From contig NC_081549.1 in assembly GCF_901000735.1 (NCBI RefSeq), forward strand, positions 6,749,416 through 6,813,415: a stretch of 64,000 bases of DNA, in the 5' to 3' direction. Source of the DNA: Corylus avellana. Taxonomy: Eukaryota; Streptophyta; Magnoliopsida; Fagales; Betulaceae. Position 1 is the first letter of the stretch; the number at the start of each line of letters is the position of its first letter. The notes under the pieces are model-generated. The model did not search any database, had not been told where the DNA came from, and was given only the letters and a program-made list of their open reading frames with translations. Made by a program: the position numbers and the translations under genes. This document shows, one piece after another, positions 1 to 12,412 of this stretch.

Positions 1-961
1 CTCAGTTCAATTTTTTTTACCTATTTGCACGTGATCCCAAAATAACAAATGCTTAGTTATATTTATATATCGGTTTCAAGCACTTCTGAGAGAGTTTCGG
101 CTATATATATATATATATATAAACGATGTCGTATATAGTAGGGTATTAATGTATTGCCATATAAACAACGTCTTTTTTTTTGAATTTTTTTCTTTTAAAA
201 AGTGGTTAGCGGTTAATAACCTTATCTAGGCGGTTAGCGGATTTTACTAACCTAGATGGTTACGGATAGCTGTTTTAGCCAATAACTGCTAACCGTAGGT
301 CCGTAACTGCCTATTCACCCCAGGTCTAAATGTTATCTTTGTCTTTCTCCTATCAAACTTTTCTAAAAATCAACCATGACAGCTATAGAATTCACATGAG
401 TGAAGATGTGGATCCTACCTATCCAATGACTAATTTTTAAAAAAGTTGGATTAAAAAATGATAGAATAGGAACAAATATCAGTTCTCTTAATTTTATCAT
501 CAACAAAAATATCTGTAAATAAACGTTTCAAAAGTATAAAATTGATATGGTTTGGATGCATATTTAATCAAAAGAATATAGATTTTTCTAACCAAAAAAA
601 AATTACATTAGCAGTGCTAATATTGCACTTTATTTATTTATTTATTTTTAGCATATTTTTAACATATAAGGTATACATTATTATACCAAATAACCACCAA
701 ATCAGTAATGAATCAAGATCCGAACCCCCCTCACTTTTAGTTCTGTCGCTTTCTGTGACAGCCCACGAGCCCAATAGATCCATATCGTATTCGTGGGCAC
801 AAATCAATCAATTCGAGTTTTACCCACCCGAACTTTTAGCCCGAACCCGGTTTCAGTTTTGGACTCTCGAGAATTCGAGAGCATATGCTGATTGGCTGAG
901 TACTCGAGGCAATACTGCGAATCCATCGTAGATTAGTCCCAGGCAAAAATTTCGCAGAAAA
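1..961. other. Upstream region of the UBAC2-like gene
   Basis: AT-rich non-coding DNA. It holds an (AT)n run near 103-121. At about 200-320 there is a block of repeated GGTTAGCGG/AACCGC-type words ending in CCCCAGGTCTA, which resembles the right end of a hAT-type MITE whose left end I cannot place. The last 250 bases are less AT-rich and probably contain the promoter and 5' UTR of the gene starting at 962. I see no conserved ORF. Confidence 0.5.
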
Positions 962-3900
962 ATGAGACCCAACATTGTGACAGAGGTAAGCTCCGATCCA
1001 AACCTTCCTTTTCGGTTTCTGCTTTTTGGTTCGTAATTTTGGCGACACATTGTTCTGGATGCCTAGAGAACCCTAACTTTAATTTATGTTCCGTTTGGTT
1101 GCTGAGAAAATGTGGGAAATTAATCGAGATTGTGAATATGCTTCTGAATATTTTTGGTAGAGCAAATCGAAAAAATCTGTACTTAAACTGAGTAAACTGC
1201 TAAGTTGGACTTAGTTGGGCCGACTTTCTCATGTTTGGAAACAAAAGAAGTAGGAATTGTTAAGAATGAGTTTTTGCTTGGTTCTTTACTTTGTAATCTT
1301 AAAGAGGGATTATCTCTCTCTCGGTTTGAGTCTGTTTGTTGAGTCAGGTTTGGAATTTCTGAATCTAGAACGAATTGTGGATTCGATTTGGAAACCCTAT
1401 TTTACTTTCTTTTTTTTAGGTTGTTAGTTAACATTTTAAATTATAGTTAGGAGTATTTATGTTAGGTTGTTGCTTCGGGTAATGAAGTTTCTTCAATACT
1501 CTTTTTTTAAGCGTAGGGTGAGTAGGCCTTTCTCCAATGATACAGTGGTGTAGGTATCGGACTATATTTAGCTGGGTTTTGAGCAGCTTGGACATGGAAG
1601 TGCATAAAAATGTTGTTTGGTAATGTTTGATTTTGCTTGTGTGGAAGTTGAATAATGGTACAAGTCCCTCCAAGAATGATGTGGCTCTTAAAATCACCAT
1701 TGAGCTTGTGATTGATCATTATCGGATTTTGATCGAATAGTATTTTTAAGAGCCTCATCATTTTTGGAGAGACACAAGAGTGACATAAAAGGGACTTTTA
1801 GAATTACTCGTGGAAGTGTGTAATAACGAATTTTTTATACTCCCTTTAACGGTGTCTTTGCAATGGAAGTAGGTTTAAGTATATAATGTGCTAAGTAGCT
1901 TGATATGTAGCTAAAGGAAAACTCTCATGAATGTATAATAAATAGAGATCAGGCATGTGTACTTCTGGCGTCGGATATAGTACCTGCTTTTTCAATGAAA
2001 TTGCTTATTATAGAAAAGAAGACATCACCGTTTTTATAACTACTTCTGGATCACTGAGATTTAAAGTAGGTGTTGTTTGAAATTTAGAAGTGGGTATTAG
2101 GCAAGTATACTTTAAAACAATAATAAATATCATTTTTGAATACCAATCAGAATATTACTTTTATTTAAATCTTGAGTTATTAAACTTACAATGGTTTTTT
2201 GTTGTGTTGTACAGTCAGGATTGCCTACTAGGTTGGGGCAATTGTGGGATGGCATTCCATTCCTTACTTCTGCCGTGGTGGTCATTTGTGGGATTATTTA
2301 CTTGGTCTGTCTATTGGTTGGATATGACTCCTTTTTTGAAGTATGCTTCTTGCCCTCTGCAGTTCTATCACGGTTCCAAGGTACATCCTTGATGATTGGA
2401 TATGCCTCTCTTGAAATAATTGTGCAACGTTTACTTTTAAATTCCCCTTAAATTACCTTAGGTATAAATCCAGCATGCACTTTAAGGCTCAGCCTAAGAA
2501 AATCTTCATCCAGCTATTATGTTGGGTGAGCTTGATGGTATGATGGGATGGCTGCGGACTGGTGCATATAATGGGATCAGAACATATTTTATTTATATAT
2601 CTGTAGTAATTTTTTAAGGAATGAGGCAAAATTTTTAGCATTTTGTATCTTTGCAAGGTTAAGTGATATATATTTTTTTGGTGCAGAGGTCCTTTTACAT
2701 GTACTAGATCTCCTCATGCCTGTGTGAGATTAAAAGTAATCTCGAAAAATATTTTATATATCAAAATATTCGCCACAGAAAACTGTTTCTTATTTTATAA
2801 AATCATGACCTCTGGTCATTCTCACTTGTCCTTTAGCTAATGGCAGCCCATGGTCTTCCTGAATTTATGTTGGGCACATAAATGTTGAGCCCAAGAACAG
2901 TCCAGTTTAATGTTTATGCAAGCCCTAGTTTGGCCTGTCTAGAGTTTACTAAGTTTAGGCTGCATTATGATCTTTGGGCTGTAACGTTCAAAAGCTCCAT
3001 CCCTCACACCGGTCGGGATCTGATCTCAGATTCATCCCTTTGATCTTTAGGCTCATCCTTTGATTATCCTTATATACATGTATTAGATATATATATATAT
3101 TTTGTTTTTTTGGTAGGAAATTAGATGTTAGTTGTAAAGGAAGAAGAAACTACACATATGTTCTTTCTTTCTTATTTTTATGTATTTATCTATATAAATT
3201 TTGTGCTTTCATTTATCTTTTAGTTTATCCACTGTCTTCAGAAAAGGAGTTATATCAGTTTTAGGGCTGTTAACCATACTCTTTTTGTTTCTTACAGCTT
3301 ACAGGATTTTTACCTCCGTCCTTTTTCATGGTTCACTGCTTCATGTTCTGTTCAACATGTTGGCGTTAGTTCCTTTGGGTTCTGAATTGGAGAGAATCAC
3401 GGGATCTGTCCGCTTGTTGTACATGATAATTCTATTGGCTACAACCAATGCTATTTTTCATCTTCTCATTGCACTAGTGGTGGCACATAGTCCTTTCAAC
3501 CATTATCAGGATCTCATGAATGAGTGTGCAATAGGCTTCTCGGGGATCTTATTTTCTATGATTGTGATTGAAACAAGTTTGAGTGGAGTCCAATCCAGGA
3601 GGTAGGTCATTCTGATGCTTAGTTTAGCAATATGTTATATGACAGGATCATTGTTAATCTTCGATTTTTTACATCATTTTTGAGATTCTATATGTAATGG
3701 ATCTGTGAGAACTAAAATTCCAAATGCATTAGGAGCACATTGAAATGCATGGGTACTTTTGCGTTCATGCTGTTGTATGTGCATGAGTGAATCCTATTTT
3801 CTCAATATAATTATCATCTGGTAGTCATTACATGGTTTTTGTAATTCCATCCATGTACGAACTCTTTGATTTACAACCTTTTGTTGTCGTTTTACAGCAT

Positions 3901-6900
3901 CTTTGGACTCTTTAATGTGCCTGCTAAATGGTAAATGCTTATCTGATGTCTATTATCTTCTTCATTTCCTCATGTAATTTATTGGAAATGGGACATGATT
4001 ATTTGAATTATATTTTCCAGGTATGCATGGATCTTGTTGGTAGTGTTCCAGCTTCTTATGACAAATGTCTCATTACTAGGACACCTATGTGGCATTTTGT
4101 CTGGATTTGCATGTGAGTTTCCTCTGTGTTTGATACATCTCTCTCCGTCCCATTTTCTTGTCCTTCTCCTTCCTGTTCTGCCATATTACATAAGGAACTC
4201 AGTGGAGATTCTGATTTCAGATACTAATGGCTTATTCAACTTCTTGATGCCTGGAACATCCTTCTATTCTGCCATTGAGGCCTCATCTTGGCTTGTAAGT
4301 ATCTTTATGAAACTGGCTTTTTTGTTACAGAAACACTATGGGGAAAGTAATTTATGCTTTCTTCCTTGAAAGTAGTATAAGTGAAGTTTAGCAGCTGGGA
4401 ATGGACATGGAACTGGGAGGGAGGGTCCTACATCATTTATACTTCTTGTTGTCAAGAGGCACTTATTTCCATGCAATTTGTCCTGGCTCATTACTAATCT
4501 GAGAGCGTTGTAGATTTCAGAATCCGATAATCTAAGATCTTTTGACAGCTAGTGCTGATGCTTTTGAGGATTACAATTTACAAGGACAGAGCTAGGAGTC
4601 CATTCCCTAACTCCTGCTAGAGTAGTAAGCCTATAATAAAGCAAATAATAATTGTATTTGACTACAAATATCTACTCTAGCAGGAGTTTTTTATTTTTTA
4701 TTTTATCAAAAAAACTCCTGCTAGAGTAGATCTTTTGATGACTAGCACCTATGCACCTATGCGCTGCTGCTGCTTCTGATGCTTCTATATATTTTTTTTT
4801 TTGGTAAGTAATAGCCAATTTTATTGAAAGCGTAAAGGCGCCCTAAAGTACACCGGGAGTCTACAATAGGATCACCTAACTAGATAGAGAAAAGCGAACA
4901 AGGAAATCATCATAGCTAATTGACACCGGGAAGACATACGCCACAGTCCAAAGATACAAATTGTGGAAACAATAAGATAATAAATCTTCCAAAGATCCTT
5001 CCACATCCTCAAAGCACCTATTATTTCTCTCCCTCCAAAGGCACCAAAAGAAACAAGTAGGCACCATCTTCTGAACTGCAGCACTCCCCCTCCTTCCCGA
5101 AGTCCACCAACAGGCGAGCAAATCAGAAACTCGTCTCGGCATCACCCAAGACAACCCAAACAGCCCAAAAAAAGCACTCCACAAAGCATAGGCCACCTCA
5201 CAGTGAAGAAGAAGGTGGTCCACCATCTCCTCATCCCTCTTACACAACCAACACCTGTTTATCACAATCACCTGCCGCTTCCTTAGATTATCTAGGGTCA
5301 AAATTTTGCCTAGAGCTGCCGACCACACAAAAAAACTAGCCCTCGGCGGGGCATGTGTACGCCACACACTCTTCCAAGGAAAGCGCCTCCTTTTAGAACC
5401 AGTCAAGGACGCATAAAGAAGTCTAACCTTGAACTGGCCTCTTTTGGAGGAGATCCACCACAACCTATCTTCACACTCTCATCTCACTCGAGCCGAATGC
5501 AGCAGCTGGAAAAAAGAGGCAAAAACATCCACCTCCCAATCATGAGCCCCTCTAGAAAAACTAACATTCCACTAATTATAGCCACCCCTCACCTCCAAAA
5601 GGGTCGCAACAGAAGCATCCTTCGCACATGCAATACTGAAAAGACCAGGGAAAGCTGTCTTAAGAGCCGTATCTCCACACCACACATCATGCCAGAATAA
5701 TGGCTTAGTTTCTGGCATATACCATATATTTTCCTATTTTTCTGGTTTTCTGTTGAGTTTGAATTTTTGACATTCAAATGACTTAGCACCTATCACGATT
5801 GGCCAGAGATGAAACAAGAGCTGGGAAACCTATTTTTGTTTATACTATTATGACCTTATCTGCTGCGTTATCAAATTTTCCCTTCATTATTAGTATATAA
5901 TCTACCAAGTATGATGGTCCTAATAATGATCATGCACAAATTTCGTGCTCTTCACCGGCGGCTTTAGAAAACCTTTTTGATATATATATATATAAGTGGC
6001 GACTTAAAAAAACCTTGTTAATGGACTTGGGCTACAGGTTGTATTTGTAAAAAAACCTTGTCTTTGTACTACCTCAAAAGAACACATTCTGATCTTACCA
6101 CATCATTTGTAACTCTGTTAACATGTTGCATACAAATGCTTAATTTTATTGTCTAAGAGACTAGTATTGAGAATTATCTGATACATGTGGCTCTAAATAG
6201 GGAAATCATTTTTGACAGGCTGTTACGGTAAAGCATGTGCAACTAGTAATATTAAGTTTAATTTGCATAATGTTGTTCAGGCTTCCCCCTGATTAATAGC
6301 CTGCTTTCTACTTATTTAGAAGTCTCCACTTTCAACTTTTGGGTATTCTCTCAGTTCTGTTAACTTACAAGTCATAGATAATCAGGAAACTTAATAACTT
6401 CTATTCAATATTCTCTTATTTTTTAGTATCATTTTCTTGTTCCTTGTCAAAATGGTAACTGCAGAAAGATGGCATGCTATATAGGGAGGTAGCTGCATAT
6501 AATGGGCAACCCTATTGTTCTAACCATGCATTTATAATATGGATGGACCATAATGAATATGATCTTTCTTAATATGATTTTCAGTCATCTTGCGTCAGGC
6601 GACCTAAATTTATTTTGTGCACTGGTGGGAATTCTGCGGGCTACATCCCTACATATTCGAGCCAAAATACAACTTCTAGGTATCTTATGCTTTTCACAGT
6701 AATTGATTATTGATCTTCCCACTAGAAACATAATTTGATATTATTTCTTAAGCAGTGGATTATTTTCTGGAAATATTTGGAGAAACTTGTCCTCCTGGAT
6801 GCCACAAAGAGACTCATCTGCTCAGGTATTGTGTGATTCACCATTTCAGGATCTTTTAATTTGCTCCATACGTTTTATTCGTTACTTGTTTTTGGCATGA

Positions 6901-8884
6901 TGTAAGTTCAATAATTCACTTTTTTTAGTGCCCTAATTTTGTATCTTTTTCAAGTCTCAGCTTTAGAAAATCAATTGCAGGCTTTATTTTTAAAGGGATC
7001 TAACTCTTGCTCTGATCTTTTCCCTGGTGCGGCTTTTGGGAATATACTTTGTTGTAACAATAGAGCAATTTCCTTCTGTTTCATAAGAATGATTCACTAA
7101 TTACTGGTTTTAGAGTTCAGAATATTTTTAGAGAGAATTCTGAGGTTATGGTCCACATCAACTTGTGGCATTAGAAGATGGAAGAGGAGAAGAAATGGAC
7201 AATTCTCTGGCTCTTCCAAGCTCACTTCATTATGGATGAATTTCAAATAATTTGAGCAAATTTAGACGGAGTGGCAGTTAAACCTGAGTGAACTCAGGGA
7301 AATGGTTGAATGTTAATGAATTCAAGCTGGAGAAAAGAATGGTCAAAATTTTGTCCTTTTAGTTTAAGTCAACAGCACTTATTCTCTTTTCCTTTTGGTT
7401 ACTGCTGTCCCTTTCATCTTTGAATCCTCTAGCCTCATCTGTCTCAGAAAAGTAGTGTTTGTCTATAGATTTATTATGATCTGTTTAATCACATGCAGTC
7501 AACACAAGATGATCCAAGATTCCCAGGGAGGGGAAGGACGCCTGGAGGCGGCCGAAGTCAAATGGTTTCTGGTGGTAATTCAGATTCAAACCTACAGGCT
7601 AGACTCTTGGATAATAGCAGCCCAGATCGTTCATCAGACGTAGCAGCAACTGGTCCAGGAGAACAGTTATCTGATGGAAGGTATTAGAAAAAGACTTGTG
7701 TGTGCGCTTTATAGTCTAGTTGTCTCTATATAGATTATCCTGATTATTTGTCTGAAATAATTTTGTACTTAGTTGTGTGAAATTGTTGTTTGATTATGTT
7801 TCTTTCCCAACTATGAAACCTATTGAAATAAAGAGGTTTACCCCCCCTCCCCCTCTGAGCACCCCAAAAGAGGGGGGAAAAAGAGTTTTGGACAATAAAA
7901 CTCAATTTATATGGGCTGAGGTCCTACACTCTATTTTCAAGATGAACTACTGCATAAAACTTAATGTATATAGGCAATGATGTGTCCAGTGACATTTGTA
8001 ATAGCGATAGCCAAATAATGTTTTCTCGTTACAATTGAGTTTTATCCATCTTGCCAAATAATACAAGAGGGTCTTTAATTGAGTCAAAATTTCTGCCAAT
8101 GAGCCATGTTCTGTCAAATGAGGTGTTGACTTCATCTGTTACTTAAAACTTGTATTTTTAGCATATTAGGTGCACTGAACCAACACTGAGCAGCTAGCAA
8201 TATGCTTTCTTTGCATTTTTGTGGCCTATCAATGTTCATTTATTCTTTGTTTTTTATAATTTTAGGCGGCAAGCAGGTAATGCAGCAGCTGGAGTTCCTG
8301 TAATCCATCAGGTTTCATCATTAATTTAATAGTTGAATCTTACATTTTCCCTTCTGGATTATCTGTCTGAATCTCTCTTTGTTACTTGGTAATTAGACGC
8401 AGGGCTCAGTGGCTTCTGATGAAGAAATCCAAAAACTTGTAGCAATGGGTTTTGAAAAGGTAAGGTTGCATCTCCCTACTTGCTCTCACTAATTATCCAT
8501 TCCACTATATGCATGTCTTTGATAATTTTGCAGCAGGGGTTTTTAGTAACCTACAAATTTTGTTCCACGTTTTCTTTAGTGAATTACAAAAACATGGCTA
8601 AAATTCTATAATAACTTCTGTAACCTGTTGCTTCTTATAGCATGATTATGTGAAAGTTTTAGATGCTTGGCTCTCTAAATTCAAATGTTGTGGGGACTCT
8701 TTCAGACACAGGTAGAAGTTGCACTAGCAGCTGCTGACGGGGATCTGAATGTGGCTGTGGAAATTCTCATGAGTCAACAGGTTTGTTTGCTTTTGTAGAT
8801 GATAGTTTGACCATCCAGAGCTCATAGAGATTGTTCTTGCCTGCTCTAATTTTCGGGATTATCGTGTTTTATCTGCAGGGATAA
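962..8884 (+). CDS. UBAC2: UBAC2-like rhomboid-family membrane protein with C-terminal UBA domain
   Basis: Thirteen exons: 962-985, 2215-2380, 3298-3601, 3898-3930, 4021-4112, 4221-4294, 6585-6679, 6756-6825, 7499-7680, 8266-8311, 8397-8459, 8706-8780, 8879-8884. All junctions are GT-AG and phases close to give 409 residues. The N-terminal half (about 10-230) is hydrophobic and rhomboid-like, with HGSLLHVLFNMLAL, a GFSG motif and a later GHLCGILSG segment. The middle is a Ser/Gly/Pro-rich linker (FPGRGRTPGGGR). Residues 370-408 form a UBA domain (KLVAMGFEK, then VEVALAAADGDLNVAVEILMS). Plant homologues are ER-membrane proteins linked to ubiquitin-dependent trafficking or degradation (family knowledge). 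The start follows the conserved N-terminus MRPNIVTE-SGLPTRL. Exon 13 encodes only Gly and the stop. Intron 6 (2.3 kb) holds an antisense LINE remnant. Sure of family; function in this species is inferred. Confidence 0.93.
4611..4731. repeat. Perfect 23-bp inverted repeat plus third copy of its core in intron 6 of the UBAC2-like gene
   Basis: Arms 4670-4692 and 4709-4731 are exact reverse complements with a 16-base T/A-rich loop. The 15-base core CTCCTGCTAGAGTAG also occurs at 4611-4625 in the same orientation as the right arm. In the pre-mRNA this would fold into a strong hairpin. It lies about 60 bases from the poly(T) end of the LINE fragment but is not part of the recognisable LINE. Confidence 0.85.
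4789..5703 (-). mobile_element. 5'-truncated LINE (non-LTR retrotransposon) fragment with reverse-transcriptase zinc-binding domain
   Basis: Read on the minus strand, the fragment begins near 5703 (LFWHDVWCGDTALK), runs through a zf-RVT-type region (KSVWRTHAPPRASFFVW, then CWLCKRDEEMVDHLLLHC) and a tail with LWRERNNRCFE, and stops at 4876. It ends in an A tail, seen as a T run at about 4790-4801 on the plus strand. The last 195 codons (5463-4876) are open. At least two stops interrupt the frame upstream (near 5580 and near 5475), so it is a dead copy. It lies antisense in intron 6 of the UBAC2-like gene. No convincing target-site duplication was found. Confidence 0.88.
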
Positions 8885-9976
8885 AATTGCAAAATAAGCT
8901 TCGAGTTCTCATTGAGACCGACCATGAGCTGAGTTCTGTTCGCCTAGTTGGTTGCTTCTGTCATGTTTTATGTCGTGCTTCCTCTATATTTTCAAATAGC
9001 CATTTAGACAGGACGATGAGACCGATGGGGGAAAGACCGAAATACACCAACTCTTGCTAAACCGAAGAATAGAAAAAGGAAAGAATGAAACAAATTTAAA
9101 TCTAAAAAAGAAAAAGAACAAAACAAACAAAAAAAAAAATTGTAAACATGTTATGCCTAACTGGAACATTCATATTCAATTTTACAGTGTATCTCTTACT
9201 CTAATCCACCTTCTGACCGTTAGACCTCTCCTGTATAATTCTGACCATAGACCTCTCCTGCATTTGAAGTTTGAAGACTTATAAAATAGACTGAAATGTT
9301 CAAATCTCTTTATATTAAGTGTTCAATAGTAGGGTGACAATTCATGATTGTGTGTTGAATTCAGTCGCATGTGTATAATAAGATTACATAAGTTAACTTT
9401 AATCTATTTAATTAAACCTATCAACACTAATTTTCTAATTTTGCATTGGGTTCGTGTTGAATTTTTGGTTTATGTCAAAAATTGTCAGTCATTATGTCAT
9501 ATATCGGGTTGTATTGAAGCATTGGTATAAGACTCATTTAACTACATAGGTCAGATTTTTTAACCTTAACTATTTAATTTCGTATTGGATTCGTATCGAG
9601 CTTGCGAGTGTCGTGTCAAAAACTATTCAATGGTCTTTTTTTTTCTAGTTTTCTTTTTGTTCCACCCCTTTTTAAAGAAATTGATCTACTTATTAAAAAA
9701 AAAGGATGAGTCCTTGCGACAGTGAAGAAACCAATTGAACTTATAATAGCAAAAGTGCAATGAACTTCAAATTTTACCAAAAGAAATTTGACAGTGAAGA
9801 GTGTTTACCAAATGCATCACAGCAGGTTATCAAGAGCTCACTTTCTTCAAATGACGAAACTTGACATTATTGGACTATATCATACACCAATTTTTACAGA
9901 TAGTTTTTATGCACAATAGTTAAACAAGAAAATATAGTAAACATTTTGAGCACATAGCTAGAAATATCATAAATAA
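8885..9976. other. Convergent intergenic spacer
   Basis: This spacer lies between the stops of the UBAC2-like gene (+) and the universal stress protein gene (-), so it holds both 3' UTRs. From about 9325 to 9625 there is a decayed repeat with GGGTGACAATTC-like and GTGTCGTGTCAAAAA-like words, common in old plant hAT-type repeats. No open frame here resembles a protein I know. Confidence 0.45.
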
Positions 9977-12042
9977 CTACTTGGTAGACTCCAACGTCGG
10001 TGGCTTCACGATCAGGATGGGGCATTTTGCATGATGTGCACAGTAGTCGCTTACACTTCCTAAGAATGCCCTGCAAACCACCATTGAATTCATCAAAAAA
10101 CAAAATCTAATTAAAAAGGCTGATTCAGTCCCATCATAATTCTTATTATGGGATTCAAACTCATGCCCTAGTGTGTAAAACTAGGAAACGGATCCTCTCT
10201 ATTTCCTCCATGTTGTCCAAAATTTTTAATGATGGTAGTGAATTAAATGCAATACCCTTCAAAATAAACTAAATAAAGAAAATTGAGGAATTTTGAAATA
10301 GAGAGAATCATTTTCCGTAAAACTAAGGCCTGCCATTAAGTTTATAAGCGTATCCTAAGAATATTGGCCGTGTTATCTAAATTTTTATGTTTCAAATTTA
10401 TTTATTTTAATCTTATTTTATTACATAGAGCAATGCCTGGTTAGACAATTCAAGTAATCATGACTAACTAGAAGTGGTTGCATTCTTTCATAAAAATGTG
10501 GTGGAGATGGAAGTTTAAAGGTCACCTTTTGAGGGTGCCAAGGCCACGGCTACCTACTACCAGGAGATCAACCTTCATTTGCTCTGCAGCCTGGCAAATC
10601 ATGTCTTTCGGCTCCCCATTAAGAATTAGGGTCTCAGCTTTCACCTGCACAAGTTCATTGTCCAAAAGCATCAGCAATCTGAAAGCACTAATAGTCCATT
10701 AATTGAAAAAGGAATTATTTGAACAAGAAGAAATATAAAGGAGGCTGCTTCATAAATTAACTTGAGAAGTTGTAGGCTTACCATCTTATGATCTTTGGAC
10801 ATCTGTAATGCACGTGAGAGTATTGCTGCAGCATTTTCTTCCTGGGCTTTCCTCACAGACTCCACTACCGTAGATGTTGCATAAAAAGCTGTATAACCAA
10901 AATCCACAATTGATATATGAAGCTCTAGATGTCATCAAAACTATGCAATAATTGGGATTATATTTCTGGCTTGCATTGGATTACTCCATAAATATGGCAA
11001 CTGGAAGTTTTAATAAACTTTTTTATTTTCTTTTCTATGGCAGGTTTGGAAGTGTCGAATCTGCAAAAGTTAACTATTTATTAACGTTATATAAATTATA
11101 TTACCAAAAGGCATCAAGGAGCTGGAGTAGCTCAGTTGGCTAGAGCGTGTGGCTGTTAACCACAAGGTCGGAGGTTCGACCCCTTCCTCTAGCGTCTGTT
11201 CTTTTTTCTTTTATAATTTCCAAAACCTCTCTCTTTTTAACTTGCTTTAACTAAACTAAAGTTAATCTGCTCACTGCTTATTGTACTTTTTTCAAGTTTA
11301 ATTTCCTTTTTAAAGTTAATTAAAGTTAACTTGCTTTAATTAAAGTTTAATTTGCTTTTTCAAACTATTCTTCTCTTATGCTACTTTTTTTCTTGGCTAA
11401 AAAGTTATTGTTTTATGTTTATGTATTTCACAATGAAATGAAATAAAAATTATTTAAAACTTTCAATTACAATCAATAATCCTTTTAGATTTTAAAGGTT
11501 AAAAGTGAGATACTCTGACTTTTTTAATAAATTTTTTTAATTTACCCTTAATTCCAAATTTCCGATGACAGAGGTCACTGAATTTGAAGGTTCAGAAATT
11601 CAAATTAAGATATTGAGAGGTTTTAAAATTTGGAGGCTACCGAGACGAGTTTAAAGTGAAATAAAAAAAAAAAACAAAACAAAAAACTAATTTGACAACG
11701 TAGAAGTGAATATAAAATAGGAGTTTTCTTTTTCCTGGAATACGAACCGGCTCCCCCGGGCCCAGCCGGGAAGACGTATTGCTGGAAGGGCTGCTGAACA
11801 TGAACCATCACGACCGTGCCCACCTCTTCCGGGTTCGTCTCCGGCGCAATACCCATAGACCCAAAGAGGTGATCAAGCGCCCACTTCAGCGCGTAGAAGC
11901 TCCCATCGCTCTCGTCGATCGCCACCATCACTTTCATCTTCTTCTTATTCTTCTCCTCGCTCTTTTCCATCAATGCCTGCTCCGCCGTCGTCGCTGCTGC
12001 ACCCGCAACCGCACCACTTTGCGTCTCCATCGATCGCTTCAC
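9977..12042 (-). CDS. Universal stress protein (UspA-fold) family protein
   Basis: Four exons on the minus strand: 12042-11748, 10888-10782, 10644-10526, 10070-9977. All introns are GT-AG and phases 1/0/2 close to give 204 residues. The UspA fold starts at about residue 36 (MKVMVAIDESDGS; Asp43 is the usual nucleotide-contact Asp). It ends with VVGSRGLGTLKRAFLGS (Gly165, Gly168, Gly178, Ser179) and CPILIVKPP. This matches the ATP-binding pattern G-x2-G-x9-G-(S/T), so it should be an ATP-binding type USP, a soluble protein acting in stress responses (family knowledge). An Ala/Lys/Glu-rich N-terminal tail of about 35 residues precedes the fold. Met1 and Met5 are both possible starts. Intron 1 contains a tRNA-Asn gene on the opposite strand. 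A CACGTG box lies about 170 bases upstream of the ATG. Confidence 0.93.
11121..11194 (+). tRNA. tRNA-Asn (anticodon GTT)
   Basis: A 74-base cloverleaf. The acceptor stem GCTGGAG/CTCTAGC has one G-U pair and discriminator G. The D arm is TAGCTCAGTTGG. The anticodon stem TGTGG/CCACA encloses the loop CTGTTAA, with GTT at 11155-11157. The T arm is GGAGG-TTCGACC-CCTTC. There is no intron, and CCA is not encoded, as expected for a nuclear tRNA gene. A T6 run at 11202-11207 can serve as the Pol III terminator. The gene lies inside intron 1 of the universal stress protein gene, in the opposite orientation. Confidence 0.96.
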
Positions 12043-12207
12043 TCCCTCTTCTTCTCACACACACATATATATATATACACGCAGGTTTGCGTTGGAATAT
12101 TTTTGGGCTGTAGACGTGGCAGCAGGGAGAGGCTGCATGCGTGGAAGGTCACAGAGAAACTTGGCTGTAGCCTGTGGTATTCAGCTAAACTGAAGTTCAA
12201 ATGGCGC

Positions 12208-12213
12208 CACGTG
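12208..12213. promoter_or_regulatory. CACGTG (G-box) upstream of the universal stress protein gene
   Basis: A palindromic CACGTG core sits about 166 bases upstream of the gene's ATG at 12042. A second ACGT core occurs close by, near 12225. Such cores bind bZIP/bHLH factors and are frequent in stress-responsive promoters. Function here is inferred only from position. Confidence 0.4.
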
Positions 12214-12412
12214 CCGTCCATGCACGTAGATATTTCCAAGTGCATCATGCAGATCGTCTTGAACTCCTTCTGCCGTGGCTCGTGCTGTTCATGTGCAGTC
12301 ACAAAAAGTTTCTTCTCTAAATTTCTTTTGAGGGCAAAATACAAAACCATTTCTAGTTTTACTTTGTACCTATTTGCAACTAATAATTCTCGGCCAATTT
12401 GGGGTGGCCGAC

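Noticed and set aside
200..320. Possible complete hAT MITE at the window start
   Set aside because: Only a right-end-like CCCCAGGTCTA is visible; no left end or 8-bp duplication could be matched.
4876..5463. 195-codon minus-strand ORF as a host gene
   Set aside because: It reads as a LINE zf-RVT domain followed by a poly(A) end, so it is transposon-derived.
5353..5700. Plus-strand 115-codon ORF in the UBAC2 intron
   Set aside because: It is antisense to the LINE zinc-binding region, which explains its openness.
4775..5740. Target-site duplication for the LINE
   Set aside because: Only a low-complexity ATATATTTT match occurs on both sides, which is not convincing in this sequence.
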